Positions 49,324 through 63,285 of a stretch of 64,000 bases of DNA are shown here, piece by piece. Source of the DNA: Tetrahymena thermophila SB210 (taxonomy: Eukaryota > Ciliophora > Oligohymenophorea > Hymenostomatida > Tetrahymenidae). A model generated the notes under the pieces. The model did no database searches. It saw nothing but the letters and a program-made list of their open reading frames with translations, and was not told where the DNA came from. How positions within the stretch are numbered: the stretch's first letter is position 1; each line of letters opens with the position of its first letter. Made by a program: the position numbers and the translations under genes. The stretch covers positions 806,001 through 870,000 of the forward strand of contig NW_002476426.1 of the NCBI RefSeq assembly GCF_000189635.1, written 5' to 3'.

Positions 49324-50092
49324 ACTAAATTGTTTTTTCTCATCGCCAAAAACATATCAACAAACAATTTGATATTTAGATTAATTTCTATATCATTTTA
49401 AAAAATTAAAAATATTAGAAAAATTAGCTAAACTTAAAGCAAATCTTTATAATCAACAAAAAAAATATACTAATAATATAAAAATTCAAGCAAATAATAT
49501 ATATGCATTGACTAAAAACCATAATTATTAATTAAAAATATAATAATAAATAATAATTTTATAAATCAATAGTTTCAAATTAACTAAACTTTTTATAATT
49601 TTGTCTTTTCTATATTTTATAAATAGACCTGCATTAAAATTAATTCTTTCTATTTTATAATTTAACTCATTTAATTGACAAAATATATTAATTTAGATCA
49701 ATTAATTTGTTTGTTTTTATCTTAATTAATCCACTTTATCAAAGAAATATTTTATTAATATTTAAAGATAGATGTATGGATGGATATTTAATTCATTTTT
49801 ATAAATGAAATTCTATATAAATAATAATTATCCAATACTTGTTAGTAGAGAATTTATAAATCTAAATCTCTTTAATTTTCAAAGTTGTAGAAATGCTTAT
49901 ATATATAATAAAACATAAAAATGATTGAAAATAAAATTTAAAACCTCTTATTTATAGTTAAAAATATAAATTTTAATATAGTAATTAATAAAAGGAATAC
50001 TTTAACATCATAAATTATAATTTTATTATATTATTTTAATTCATTTTTATAAGATTTTAATCAAATAATATGGAAAATTTAATTATTCTCAA
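49324..50092. other. AT-rich spacer between convergent genes
   Basis: A/T tracts between the 3' ends of two convergent genes; no gene seen. Confidence 0.55.
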
Positions 50093-53000
50093 TCAATAAA
50101 ATGGATTTTCAATTTAAGGTTGTATCAAATTGTTGGATAAATCAGCATTGAATGAAATATTTGAACTTGCATCATTTTAGCTATTTTGCTGTTTTCTAGA
50201 GTTACTGCTTTTACCTAAATCATTCATTCTTTTTTCAAAGTCATTTTAAAAGAAACCTAGTTTATAAAATTATTTTCATTCTTGTTTTTTGAAAATTAAA
50301 TTTACCTTTAGTTTCATTACTTGGATTGAATGAACTAAATAAGCTACTTGCAACCATTGATTATTCACCATCTTATTATTTAACAAAAAATTAAATTATT
50401 TTTCTTTTAAGGTTTAAAAAACTTACTTTAACCTTGAGGAATCTAGGTAAAACTACTTTTTAATGCATTATTTCCTAATTAAGAGACATTATAATTTAAT
50501 GTTTAGCTTTAACCTATGAAATTGTGATTTGCTTGGGAATTTTTAGAATTTCCAAAGCTAGCTGATTAATAATTAGAAGTTATAGAAATATTTGGATTTT
50601 AGTTTTAAAGCAAAAGCTATAGATCTTAGGGAGAAAGTGTCTAGTCACAAGGATGCTTTTTGGGAAGGTAATTTAATTTTTTCATTTATTCCTATAGCTA
50701 CTCTTGAATAGATGCTTACTGAGAGATAGATTATTATTATTGTTGTTGTTGTTGCTATAACATATATTGATTATTTTTGGGGTCTTTTAAGAATTGTTCC
50801 TATTTTTTATTAATGTTTCTACCATTATCAGAATAATAATTTAGTGTTTCTCCTTATTAGAGTTAGTTTTGATATATTTGTTTAATATTAGCATGCATCA
50901 TAGAATTTTATATTTCTTAATTTTATTGAATATTTTATTCTTGTTACTATTTAGTATTGCATAATTATTGCATTATTGGAGATTTTAAAAAGTTAGTTGC
51001 GAGTTCTAAAACATTTTTTTTACTATTTTATTTACGTGTTTCTTGTAAATTTTCATTTAAGTGGTCTATATGCAAGGAACCTCCTGACTATCTTCTACCT
51101 TCGATAGGAGTTTAAGATACTTTTCTTTATTGATTATGTGATATTTACATTTATTATATGCCAAAGTTTTTAGGGGAAGTTAAATTTTGCTATTACATGA
51201 AATTCGTTGTTTAATTGGTAGAATAATATCTATTTTCATTTTAGGTGCGAATTTAATTGTTATTTGTTTCAAGCTATTACTTAAATTATGAATTTTGTTA
51301 AATTTCTGTGTTTTTTGGAAATTTATTTAAACTATTTTAATAATTAAAGTTCGTATTTGTATTATACATATTTTTAATTTAATTATGTCTTAAATTTTGA
51401 TGGTTATTAAAGTGGTTTTCGATACTGCTTTATTCTTCAGTTGTTATTTAATATTCGCTGATATTACTCTTTGTCCTAAAATGTCCTGTAAATAGAGTTT
51501 CTTACTACTAGTTTATTGTCGACTATAGATTGGAAGTAGTTTATTAAGTAGTTCCATCAGTGTTCTAATTGCTGTATAGCTAGCTTTTAGAATTGAATGA
51601 CTATTTACTAACAAACTTAGGCTAATCAGTTAGAGGCTCATTTTAAATACTGTTCTTCAATTATTAGTTTTAATTTCCTTGGATTGAATTATTTTTTGTT
51701 GAATTATTTGTATTAAGGTTCAAATTAGACTAGTTAAAACTGTTGTCTAAAACTAGAACTTTTGAGTTTTTATTTGGATTTTTAAAACTGTTTTGTTAAA
51801 ATGAAGTTTCTTGTTTTTCATTTTAGCTAAGGCTATTAAAGAATTATTTACTGTTTTCAGATCCTTGAGAATTTTAGAATTTCGAAGAGGGAGAAATTCT
51901 TTGAGATTAACTATATTCTTAGTTAGATTTTTATTGATTTGAAGATATTAAGAGATTCTATTAAGATTCGCCTAACTTTGCTTCTTTCTTTTTTAGTTCT
52001 TTATGGAATTCTATTTAATCTTTTATCTTTGACTATACATTCCTCAAATAAGATGGAATCTGGTTAAATGATTAACTGCCATTAAAGCTTATAACGGAAG
52101 GAGATTTACTGTTTCTAGGGGTACGAGAATTAGATCTTGAAGGATTATTACTTTTACTCCTATTAACATTTTTTTAACATGGTTACTTGTACATTTTATA
52201 ATTATTGTTCTAATGTTGGTTTTTTCTACTTCTACTCTGAGTGCTGCTTTCTTTTTTTTAATCTTTCTTACTCAAAACTTAGGAATTTAAATTACTAGTT
52301 TAAGACTAAACCAAATTATTTTAAGAAGATTTCAAAGGTGATAAAGATGATTTTCTTTTATTTTCTTCAAACTAAGAACTACAAATTAAATTCTCTTTTG
52401 ACTCTAAATTTCCTAAATAAGATAAATTTTCTTTATTTTTTTAGTTATTCTTTTCAGCTATCTACTTTAAAAATCTGTTTTAATTATTCAATTAATTATC
52501 TGTATTGCGATTTAGAGAAGGTGATGAAAAATCCATTAGCTTTAATTAGCCACCATCCGAATTTTTACAGCTTGTTAATGGATGGTTTTATTCCAGGCTG
52601 TTCGGATATTCACTTTGAGATATAGCAAAACTATTCAAATAGAGATTTTCATTTTTTTTTTTTTGCTAAAATTTATTATTTATGATTTATGTTTATGATG
52701 CATTTGATACTGGTGCTGTATGAGTACTATGACTTTACTTTCTTAAACTATTGTCAAAAGACATCTTTTTTAAAGTATTTTTAGGAGATAAAATAATATT
52801 TAACTCATTCTTTTATTCATTTTAGTTGAATTCTTATTGATTGTTAGTAGAATTACCAAGCTTATGTGCAAGCTAAAAATTACCTTTTTTAAATTATAAA
52901 AAAATAATAAAAAACATTTTAAGATGAGAATAATTTACGTTATTCTATGTTTTCATAAAATAATCTATTTATTTCTTAAATGTCTAAGCCTTCGAAATTA

Positions 53001-53259
53001 GTTTTCTTAAACTTTTATCCATCTTTGCTAGGGTTTTGATAGGATTACTTTTAAATATTTTTTAATTGTGTGAATATATTTCTAATTTAAATTTTACCTC
53101 AACTTAATTTGAATGTAAACTTTCATTTTTTATTTGGGTGCTGTTTTTTCCATTTATCCAATCACTTCCCCCATTAAGAGTATTAGTAACATTTTTAGTT
53201 AATGTTTATATTTATTGCTTCAATTAGGATACTTGTTCTTGAAGATCCTTTTTTTTCAT
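50093..53259 (-). CDS. Q/N/S-rich low-complexity protein with N-terminal coiled coil
   Basis: ATG 53259 opens MKKKDLQEQVSQLKQQIQTL, a short coiled coil. An intron lies near 53050-53100 and another near 52870-52910, after which the frame stays open to TGA 50093-50095. The remaining roughly 900 residues are S/N/Q/K-rich with few hydrophobics, so probably disordered. A run of about nine Gln at 50735-50765 is encoded by a mix of TAG, CAA and TAA codons. A 13-base poly-A tract (T13 on the plus strand, about 52652-52664) sits in the coding frame and gives a Lys run. No domain is recognised. It could be a scaffold or an RNA-granule-type protein, but this cannot be told from sequence alone. Confidence 0.78.
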
Positions 53260-54184
53260 ATTTTATAGAGACTCTAATATTTTTAGAAATAGAAATATTT
53301 AACTTCAACAACAAATTTTATTTCAAATGATTAAGTAAATTACTTGCACATTTTTTAATACATTCAAAGGAAATATTTTAACCAGTGCTAGTGAAGGCGT
53401 TTATACCTATAATAGTCAAATATTTGAAAAGCTTATTTTATTATTCTTAATTGATGATATCGCTTATTTATGAAAAGAAATCATTGATAAATGAATTTTT
53501 TTTAGTAATCATTTATTTGTAGTGTTATAGTTAGCTTAAAATTTTAGGATTAAGTCAGGATAACAGAAAATGACTTAAAAGATTGTGTTTTATTGATGAT
53601 AAATCTTCTACTATTTTAGATAGAACTTTATACAAACTTAATAAGTATTTTTCTTTAGCTATAAAATTCAAAATTAAGATTATAAGATCTTAAAAATGTT
53701 TAATTTGAATTAGATTTGTTAATCAATTGTATTAACGAATATTTTAATTAAAAAACTAAACAAAAAAATCAATTAATTAATGATCTTTAATTGATAAATA
53801 AGTAAAAGCATTTAAAGAATTTTATTCTTTTTTTTCAAACTCATTTTGTTCATTAAAATAGTTATTTTTAAAAAGCATGATTTTTGTTAAATATTATTTT
53901 TTCAATTATTTCTACAGGACATATAATTGAATTTTAATATATATTTCTTTATTAAAAAAAAGCAATCACGCACCAAATCATAAAAATATGTTATTTTTAA
54001 ATAAAATTTTTATATTAATAGATCATTTTTTATTTAATTGATGATTAAGTAAAATGATAAATTATAAAATATAAACAAATTTTCTATTAACAAAAAACTA
54101 TTTAAAATTTAATTTATATATTTTCTCAAAATTTTTTCATAACATTTTAAATAATAATATATTATCAATACAGAAATTAAATTT
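53260..54184. other. AT-rich intergenic spacer
   Basis: Lies between two minus-strand genes. Homopolymer A/T tracts only; no gene seen. Confidence 0.5.
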
Positions 54185-57100
54185 TCAATTTTATTTGGAA
54201 TAAGGGCTGAATTGATTCACATGCTATTGCAGAACTTGGTGTTGTTATTTTTATTGAGCAGAGTATCCAGGATCATATCTGTTGTTGCTTTAAGAATTTT
54301 AAAAGGTTACTTTATGGAGATTAGAATTGCTATTTGTGTTTATGTTATTGTTATTATAAACCATATTAGGGTTTTAGTTATATATCTATAGATTTCCTTA
54401 GCTGCTAGAATGGCTACCAAAATAAGAGGGTTAATTTTAAAATATGCTATTGTTAGAGTTATTATTTTAATAAGTAGGCATATTTTAACTTAAGTTATTG
54501 CTTTGCTAAAAGCTACTATTTTAATTTGTTTATTAAGTGTGAATAACGATTCCTGACTTTGAAGAAGGACTTTTTGAAATTTCGAGGTACCTGTTTATAT
54601 GCTATAAATCTTTTACTTTTTTAGTCAATAAGCGAGTTTCTTCATCCAGTTTTCTTGCTAAATCAATGTTTTCAGAATTATCATTCATATTTTTAAAGGA
54701 TTAAGTCAATAATTTGTGTAAATCTTCGATTTCTTTATTAGATTTTGTTTATTTGTCATGGAACTCTTTAGCTAATTAATTAAGTTAGGACTATTTGAGA
54801 TCTAATTAAAATTGTAAATCTTTATTTTTATTTATTAAAATGGTTTTTTCTTCAATCAATTAGTTTATTTTGCTATTAAGTATTGTTATTTCGTTTACAA
54901 AGTGATTAATTTTTTCTTCCTACTCTCTTAATATTTCATCGTAAGATTTCTTCTATTTCCTTAGACCTTCTTCCTTCAACTTATACTCTAACTCCACTTC
55001 TGTCACGGATTTTATTTATTGATCTTTTTCTCTTCTAAGACCTTCAAAGGCTTCTTCTTTTTCTTGAATTATTTTTTGAAGCAAATTTATTTTATCGTTT
55101 TGCTTAGCTAGAGAGTCTCTGAGTTCTAATTCATTTTACTAGAGCATTTCTATCTAGCTTTCTAATTATTGAATAGAAAAATTCATTTTTTATCTGACTG
55201 TTTCCACTTCTATCTCTCTCTGGCTCTGCATTTGTTCTACATTTTTATTCATCTAGTCTATAAGATTTTGGTATTTATTCTTCCATTAAATAATTTCTTC
55301 ATTTGCAATATCAAGTTCTCTTTCAACCATTTATTTTCTTTTCAAGCCACTTTCTTCCTTTCTTTACTAATATTCACTATTAGAAATAAAAGTTAAAATT
55401 TGATTAATAATAAAATTAAAAGTTAGTTACCTTAATCTCAAATCGAATGTTTATTCCATTTATTCTGATTTTTTAATAGCATTATCGTAGCTTTTTTGTA
55501 AGTTTTAATTTTACTATTATAAAAGATCATACTAATTTTTGAGCTCATTAAGTTCTTCCTAATACCCTTTGCTTTCATTTATCAAGTCTTAGTTTGCTTG
55601 GCTTAACTTATTAACATAATCACTAAGTTATTTGATTTCCCTTTCTTTTTATTATTATAAATCAGATATTTCCTACTCAAATCTATGTTTATAATCTTAA
55701 ATTTATTCCTCACACTCTCTAGATATCTCATTTTCAACAATTTACAATTTTTCTTATAATTAATTATTTTATTTGTTTAATATATCTTTAGATTTTCCTT
55801 AAATACTTTTAACCCACAATTCAATTTCGTTTGACTTCATTTTAATTTGATGTTAAACAAACTCTTAAATTTAGCTCAAATCTTTTCTTAATCTAGTTAG
55901 CTCTATTGTTAACTCATTCTTTATTTGATATTTTAATTCTTTTTATTGCTGTAATTTCTTACTAAAAAGATTTTCCAATTCAAGTTTTTCTCTTAAAGAA
56001 GCTTGAGATATTCTTTCTTTTTCAAGGAGATCTATTTTGAGATATTGAATTTCTTCCTCTAAAATTTTCTTTTATTCAGATATAGTATCTAATTAAGATT
56101 TTAAAATTTCTGATTGATGAGCCTTTTCTTAAGCTTCATATTATAATCTAGTAATTTAAGTATTAATTTCTTCAAATCTTTTGCTTTCATCTTCCTAAAA
56201 TTTCAAAAGAATAAAATGTTTAATAACTTTAAACTCAGTTATTTTTTAATTGTTAATTTAACTAATTAAAAATACATTAGTAAAATCTATAAATTGAGTT
56301 GGATTTATAAATTAGTTAAATCATTTTTTTAAATAGATTTTAATCAATTTAAATAAAATTATTATTTTTAAAGTTAATTTAACATCACTTTAATATCTTT
56401 AATTAATTTAAAAAAAAAATATTACATTTTTTTAAGCTTTTTCTTTGTACAGATCAAAGAATTTAGTATTTAATTGTTTATTTTCTTGTTTAAGTTCTTC
56501 TAAATTTTCTTTGATGTTTTTGATAACTTCTTCTTTAAATTATATAACTTGCTATCCATTAGAAACTTCAGTTTTCAAGTTTGAGACAGAACCTATGAGT
56601 TCAGCATTTTTTTACTTTTATTCATTTATTTATGCAAACAGTTTCTCATTTTAAACAGTAATATTTTCTAAATCTTATGAATATCTTTATATTGTGCTTC
56701 TTGATGACTCTAAATCTGACTTAAGTTATGCACTAAGCTAGTCTAAATCATCTAAAGTCTTTTAAAGCTCATTATTTTTATTTTTTTGTTTGTTAAGCTT
56801 TTCTTACAATCTTTGAATTTCACTTTCATAGATTCTATTTTGCTTAATCTAATTTTCCAAATCAGCTATAATCTTTTGTTATTAGTCTTCTAATTACTCA
56901 TTTTTAGACTATAGCTCACGCCCTTATAACTTATACTCTCTCAAACTCTCTTCTAATTCCTTCAAATTATCTGATTTTGATTTGAAAGATTTAAACTAAT
57001 TATAAAAATAATCAAAGAAAAAATTACTTTATAAATATGCTAATTGTTGTTCATGCTCTTTATTTTTTCTTAATTCGATCTGTTCATTCTTCATTTCAGT

Positions 57101-59249
57101 TTCTTTTTTGAATTCACTTAAAAAATGATCGAAGTCTTATTTCATTTTGTCAATTGATTTTTTCTTTTCATCCATAATTTCATCATGCAATGACTTAGAA
57201 ATATAATCTTTTTACAATTAATTTAGCTTTTCTTCCAGCATCTGTTTAAGCTATCTTTCTTAATACCTAAGTTAATCGATTTCTAGGTTACTTTCATTTT
57301 TTATATCATCTATTTTTTAATTCATAGTTTCTTAATAGTGTAATTATAACTCTTGTAAATATTCGTCATGTCTTCTTTGATTTTCGTCCTTTGATTTAAA
57401 TAATTGATTTAAATTTTTTAATTGTTTGATTAAACTCTTTTATAAAGCATATATTCTAAATATATTTTATCATATTTTAAATAAAACAAAATTTTACGAA
57501 TTTCATTTAAGAAACATTGTGTATTTCTTCGATCTTTCTTTCATATTCTATTTTAGTTTCTTAAAGGATTCTCTCCCAATTTTATAAACTCTTCTAGCTT
57601 TTTTCTTTTTCTTCATTTTGGTCTTATTTGAGTTATCTTATTATTTATTCGGCTTCTTAGTTTCTTTGTTTGTATTCAATAATCTTGTTTTTATAAGCTT
57701 CTAATTTTTGTTTATTTTTTTACTTAACCTTTTCTAAATATTCTTGGCCCTTTTACAAATTCTAGAATTTTTTTAAAGTTAATTTGAACATTTTACAATT
57801 TTATGTTTAAATAAATTATAGTTTTTACTTGCTAGGCATGTTAGAACTTTTACTGCATTTAATTTTCGATGGTAGTAGCGTCTAATTTGGTGTTTTCTAA
57901 TTCCATATTTAAATGGGTGTTCTCCTCCATCAATTAATTATATCTGCTAGAAAGCTAGCTTACTTCTAGCTTTAAGTTATCATTTAATTTGAGCTATTAC
58001 TTTATCTTATCTTCAGCTGTATTCAAATCTATTTTATAAGTGTTTAATTCTAACTATTTTTCACTTAAATCTGCTTTCATCAATTCACCTCTTTATTTCA
58101 ATTCTTAATTTTCAGAAAATATTTAATTTTATGACTTTATTAACTATTCATATTCTTTTTCAAGGTCATTAAATTTTTAAGTTAGCTGAATTACTTGATT
58201 TTATTCTTATTCTAATTTATCTTACATTTTTTATTCTTTTTTAATTAATGCATCTTCAAACTGCTCAGTAACTTCATTCATCTTTTTTTACATTCTTTAG
58301 AACTCTTGTTCATAGAATTATCTATTTTATCTCTCTTTGTGTAAATCTTCTTTAAGCATATTTATAATTCTTGCACTTTCTTCCATTTCTTCATCATGTT
58401 ATTACAATTCCTATATTTCAATTTATTATATTTTATTTGAAAATCTTTTAAAATATTAATTTTTAACAACTAATCTGAAAACCATTTGAAAAAATTATAT
58501 TTTATTTGAAAGTCCTTTTTTGGATGTTTATTTTATTTAAAAACCCTTTGAATTTTTACATTTAACAAAATAATTTTTTATTAATAATTAAATTTAAACA
58601 CATAAATCATGAGTAAAATGTTCTAGTTTACTTAAAAAAAAATTAATTTAAATCTGAAATGCTAAATTCTTACTTTTCTTTTCTCATTCTCTAACTTAGA
58701 AAACTCTGCTTTCAAAAATGTATATTAGCTAGATAGCTTATCAATTATAACTTCTCTTTCGCTCAGCACTATTTCTTCAAATAATTCCCTAACACGCTGA
58801 TGTATATATTCCTAAGATATAGGATTATCCTTCATTGTTTAAATTAAGTCATCTTTTATAATTTTCTCATAAACATCTCGTATAGTATCCTATAAAGTTT
58901 AAAATCTCATTTCATATAGTTCTCTCATAGAATTAATTCTTTCATTATAATCCATTTCTACATCTTGAATATTAATTTATTAATCTAAAAGCTATTCTTA
59001 TCCTTAAAAATATTAATTGATTCTAAAAGCATGCTGTTGATCCTATATCTATATCCTCTGCGAAATTTTCTCGTTGTTTATCTAATTTTAATTTTAAAGA
59101 CATGAAGATTTTCAATTTAAAATTTATCAATTAAATATCATCTATGCAAAAATTCTTGAAAAATTTACTGCAGAGTTGATGTTAGAAAGACCAGTATTCA
59201 TAGTTTCACTTTATTATGGAGAACTTACCTAGAATTCCTATTTATTCAT
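54185..59249 (-). CDS. Very long coiled-coil protein with N/S/Q-rich C-terminal tail
   Basis: A tiny first exon (59229-59249, MNKQEFQ) is followed by a strong GTAAGT donor and an in-phase intron to about 59085. The next exon reads QQHAFRINQYFQGQEQLLDQ, then YNERINSMRELYEMRFQTLQ. Almost all of the following roughly 1,300 residues are E/K/Q/L-rich coiled coil, broken by introns near 58430-58670, 57435-57510, 56200-56440 and 55390-55430. The last 170 or so residues switch to N/S/Q-rich disorder (RKLDEETRLLTKKVKDLQ, then SYFGSHSSSQGNLQIYNQNP) and end at TGA 54185-54187. Rod-like proteins of this size are typical of centrosome/basal-body linkers, golgins and ciliary scaffolds. No signature separates these possibilities. 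Confidence 0.85.
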
Positions 59250-60532
59250 AATTTGCTTTTTGAGATTTAAATTTTTAAACAGCTAATATTTTGAATATTT
59301 TCCAATACTAAATAAACTGTTTTTTATACTAATTATACTGAATATCTTATTTGAAAAAAAAATTTGTATAATTATTTATAAATTTTTGCGTATTAATATT
59401 TTTTAAATTCACAGATAAGTTCATAATAAATTTATAATCTTATCATTATCCATTATCTTATTTTACAGGTATAATTAATAAACTATTTCTTTTTCAAATT
59501 CAAATAAATTCTATTTGAAATCCAATAAATTTATTCATTTTTATTTTAAATGCAAAGTTAGATTTCTTGGATTTTATTTATAGTAAATCTTCACACCAAT
59601 TATTATGCATAAAAAATAAAAAAGTTATAAATACAAAATAAAATATTACTAATCTAATTCAATAAATAAATTTAAAAAAATGAAAATCTTTATTTTTAAT
59701 TTAATATAATAAATAATATGATTAAATTCTAAAAACTAAATTTTCAATAAAAAATTAAACAGTAGATAAAATATATTTATTTATTAACTATTTATTAGCT
59801 TAGATGTTTTTATAAATGTTCAACAATTTTAAATAAGCAAATAAAATGCCTAAATTCATAACTACTTTAGTCCTTGGTATATTACTAAAAATTCTCTAGA
59901 GAACTATGTTTAATCAAAAAGATCAATGCATAGGTATCTTAGCTCTAACAAAAGAATAAGTAAAATTTAATATTAAAAATATTTAATACTATATTAGAAA
60001 AAAATATTTAAACTTTCAATTATGCAATTGAAATAAAGATTTAATAAATAAACATATTTTCCTCATTTTTTAATTCATATTTTTATGCAAATATAAACAA
60101 TATTAAAAAGAATTATTACAAAAAAATTTTTTTAAATGTTAAGAATTTTAATAATTTTAAATATTTTTTGTAGTTTATTAAATATTTTTTTAATTAAATA
60201 AATGGTATGATTATATTTTTTCATAACTGATTAGTTAATTTAAAAAATTATGATTAAAATAAATAAGAATTTAATATAGTTTTGATCCACATAAATTTAT
60301 AATTTATATCTATGAGACTTTCCAGTATATAGTTATATTTTTGTAAAAATGGGGAAAATCGAATTCTTCAGAGGATTGTTAAGTAATTGTATTATTTATC
60401 TAAACTTTTATGATGATAAAATAGATTGTTTTGATTAAATTTTACATTTTACATAAAGTTTAGAAATAATACAATTTAATTAATTATTTTTAGAATAGTT
60501 AATTATTAATTTGGAAATTAAATGTGGCTTTA
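59250..60532. other. AT-rich intergenic region
   Basis: About 1.3 kb upstream of the coiled-coil gene and downstream of the EML-like gene. Only one small plus-strand frame (59846-60031) stands out. Confidence 0.5.
59846..60031 (+). CDS. Small open reading frame with hydrophobic N-terminus, doubtful
   Basis: ATG 59846 to TGA 60029-60031, 61 residues in the ciliate code. It starts MPKFITTLVLGILLKILQRT, which could pass for a signal peptide, then CIGILALTKEQ. A GTAAAA donor follows that Gln codon, so it may instead be a lone first exon. No downstream exon was found. It may be chance. Confidence 0.2.
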
Positions 60533-63285
60533 TCAATGTATTAGTTTCCATTTCATTAAGCATTTATCATATCCACCTACACTATATAAATATTAATCGT
60601 TTTTATCAAATTTAACCCTCACTACATGAGAAGAATGAGCTCTATAACTCAAAGCTTTGTGGGATTTCAAACAAGGGTTTCTATATAAATTTACAAAACC
60701 CCAATCATCTGAAGTTGAAATAATACTTTCGTCATGGCTTCTTGATACACCATTAACATGAGAGCCATCTGTACAAGGAGGGAAAACACCTTAGACAGGC
60801 CAACCAATTTTGCAAGTAAATGTTTACCATTTTTCATCTCTGAGTTGAGAAGCACCAGCTATTTTATTAATTAATGATTAAATAAAATTTTAAATTATTT
60901 TAAGTACTTACCTGTTAATTATTATCCATCCATAGCATTAAAAAATAGATACTCATAAGCCCCACAATTTGATTAAATAAATTAGCCATCTCTTGACCAG
61001 TCTAATGAAGTAATAAAAGATTGATGACCTTTACAAACTGCAGTTTTTGTGTAATTGTCATTAACATTAAAAATGTAAATATTATTGTCATGAGATCCAA
61101 CAGCTAGGAATTACCCATTTGGACTATATTACAAAACTTCGATCCACTCATTTGATATTCTTTGTTCGAATATCTAGACATTTACAATATGTAAAAAAGA
61201 TTGATCAATAAAATTAATATTTTAAAATTATGAATTACTTTATCATTGATGTTTTTAATGCCTTTTCTTATTGATAAATCTCCATAGTTTGATGCTATTG
61301 CTATATGACCGTTTAAGGGATTTATGGCAACTGCTCTTGAACATTAATTAGGAGGGTATAAAGAAAGGGTTGAAGCTCCTCCTATTTAAATAAAAGTGAA
61401 TAGAATCAATAAATAAAAATCTAATTATTCAATAAAAATTACCTATTTTGGGCTTTGCTCCAGCTTAAGGGTTAACTATGCCTTCAGCTTCTACTGTATT
61501 TTTAACAGGGTCAAACACTATAATCTTATTATCATCTCCAGTGGAAATTACCTAAAAAAAAATAATTGATTATATATGATTAATTGTATAAATAAATTTA
61601 CTTTTCCAGTTGCAATATCTACATCTAATCCCCATGTTTCACCTGTGAAATGACCATTCATCAAAGTTTTAACATCATTTTAACTTATTTGAAGAATTTA
61701 TCCTATTACAAAATAATTATTATAAAATTCATTTTTGGTATCAAATAGAAATATACCATTTCTTGTTCCTACTAATATCTAATCATTTGAGTAATCAATA
61801 GCTTTTGCATAGTTTGGTAGATCATATTCTTATTTTTATGTTAGTGTTGTTGCATCAAATACTTTTAATTTTTTATCTTTAGCACCACTTGAAAAGATTT
61901 AATTCGATACGATATTAATAACATGAATAGCACCTTAGTGAGCACGTATCATTTTGGATGCTTATTTGCCATTCCAAATATAAATAGATCCATTAATTGA
62001 TCCTGAAATACATCTGTTACCATCTTCAAAAAACTTTATGGAAAGCATCTAATTTATAAATCAGTAAATTAATTTTTTATGATTTATCTAATAATTATAT
62101 ATTTACATCGACTCTTTCTGTTGCTCCGTAAAGTCCTTTGGAAGAGTTAATGAATCCTGGACCAGTTTCGAAAAAGATTAAACCTCTCTTTCCTGCCACT
62201 GCACATTTATAGGTTCCATTACTAGTATCCATATCCATAATAGGATCACCTCCTGTTTTGTTTGAAGCTATTTTCTACTAAGTAGCAATATCAAATACAT
62301 GAACGTTATGATCGTTGTGTTCATCAGTTACAAACACTTGCTTACCGTCCTTTGAAAATTTTACACATTTTGCAGCTCTGTTACCTCTTCCTAACTATAG
62401 CCTAGCCACTATTTCCATAGTTTGGCAATTCCATACTAAAACCAAAGGATTTGGACCTCTTTATCCAGTAACAACAAGTTTGCGCTAGGGACAAATATCA
62501 AGAGACTCAATATCATCATTATGACCTTCGATTTCTCCAACTTAACCTGCCCCAAAAAATTCCTACTTATTAGCATTGATATCTAGCACTATTCCCACGG
62601 CAGCTGAAAAATAAACTACTTTACCCTAATCACAAGTATAGTACCTTTTATTAAAGAAAATTTTTACTAAAAAATTATAAAAAAGAAAAAGATTGTTTAA
62701 GAATCAGCTAATTTTTTACAAGTTTGATCTACAGTCTTCGCATTTATAGCCATTTATGTATTCTAACTAGAGTTTTGTTGAAGGAGCAGATGGATCTATT
62801 TAAGGAGCTAACAACAAAATAAAATAGTTAGGACTTGAATTTTAAAATTGAAAAAATAAATAGTTACGATTAGAGGGTGCTTTAAGAGCTCCAATCCATG
62901 GCTTTACAGCCATAAACTTTTCTGCTTCAGGGTTATTTTCTAATTCAAATAATCCATTATCCTATTTTTTATGATAGATTTAATAAATTAATAATTTATA
63001 ATATTGCCATAAAAAATATTGAGCAATAAATAAAATATTTCAAAAAATTTCATAACTAATTTATAATTTTTATTTTAACAATTTGAATTAGTTATTAAGT
63101 GAATGATATAAGCCAAATACCTCTTCAGGCTTTTGATCTTTAGTTTCATATTTATTGATTTGATTTCCTGCCTTGTCTAATTTTGTTTTTCCGAATTCTA
63201 ATTCAAGATCTTCATCAACTTCACCTCCTTCGTAGGCATCTGGTTCTTTAACTTAATTATTTCCTGTACTTGTTCCACAACCCAT
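60533..63285 (-). CDS. EMAP-like (EML) HELP/WD40-repeat protein with N-terminal MGC lipidation motif
   Basis: ATG 63285 opens MGCGTSTGNNQVKEPDAYEG, with Gly2 for N-myristoylation and Cys3 for palmitoylation. After an acidic linker comes the HELP signature LEYINGYKCEDCRSNL (about 62700-62790), which in EML proteins starts the TAPE domain. WD40 repeats follow: HNDHNVHVFDIA near 62290-62330, FFEDGNRCISGSINGSIYIW near 61960-62030, and SGAKDKKLKVFDATTL near 61850-61890. The C-terminus GWPVQGVFPPCTDGSHVNGV, SDDWGFVNLYRNPC and YRAHSSHVVRVKFDKND matches the ending of EML1-6, closing with YLYSVGGYDKCLMKWKLIH and TGA 60533-60535. EML proteins bind microtubules, and ciliate and flagellate members are often axonemal. 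About eight introns are present. Membrane anchoring via MGC is inferred from the sequence only. Confidence 0.92.

Noticed and set aside
55169-56654. Two plus-strand frames rich in F, L and S
   Set aside because: Antisense of the long coiled-coil gene.
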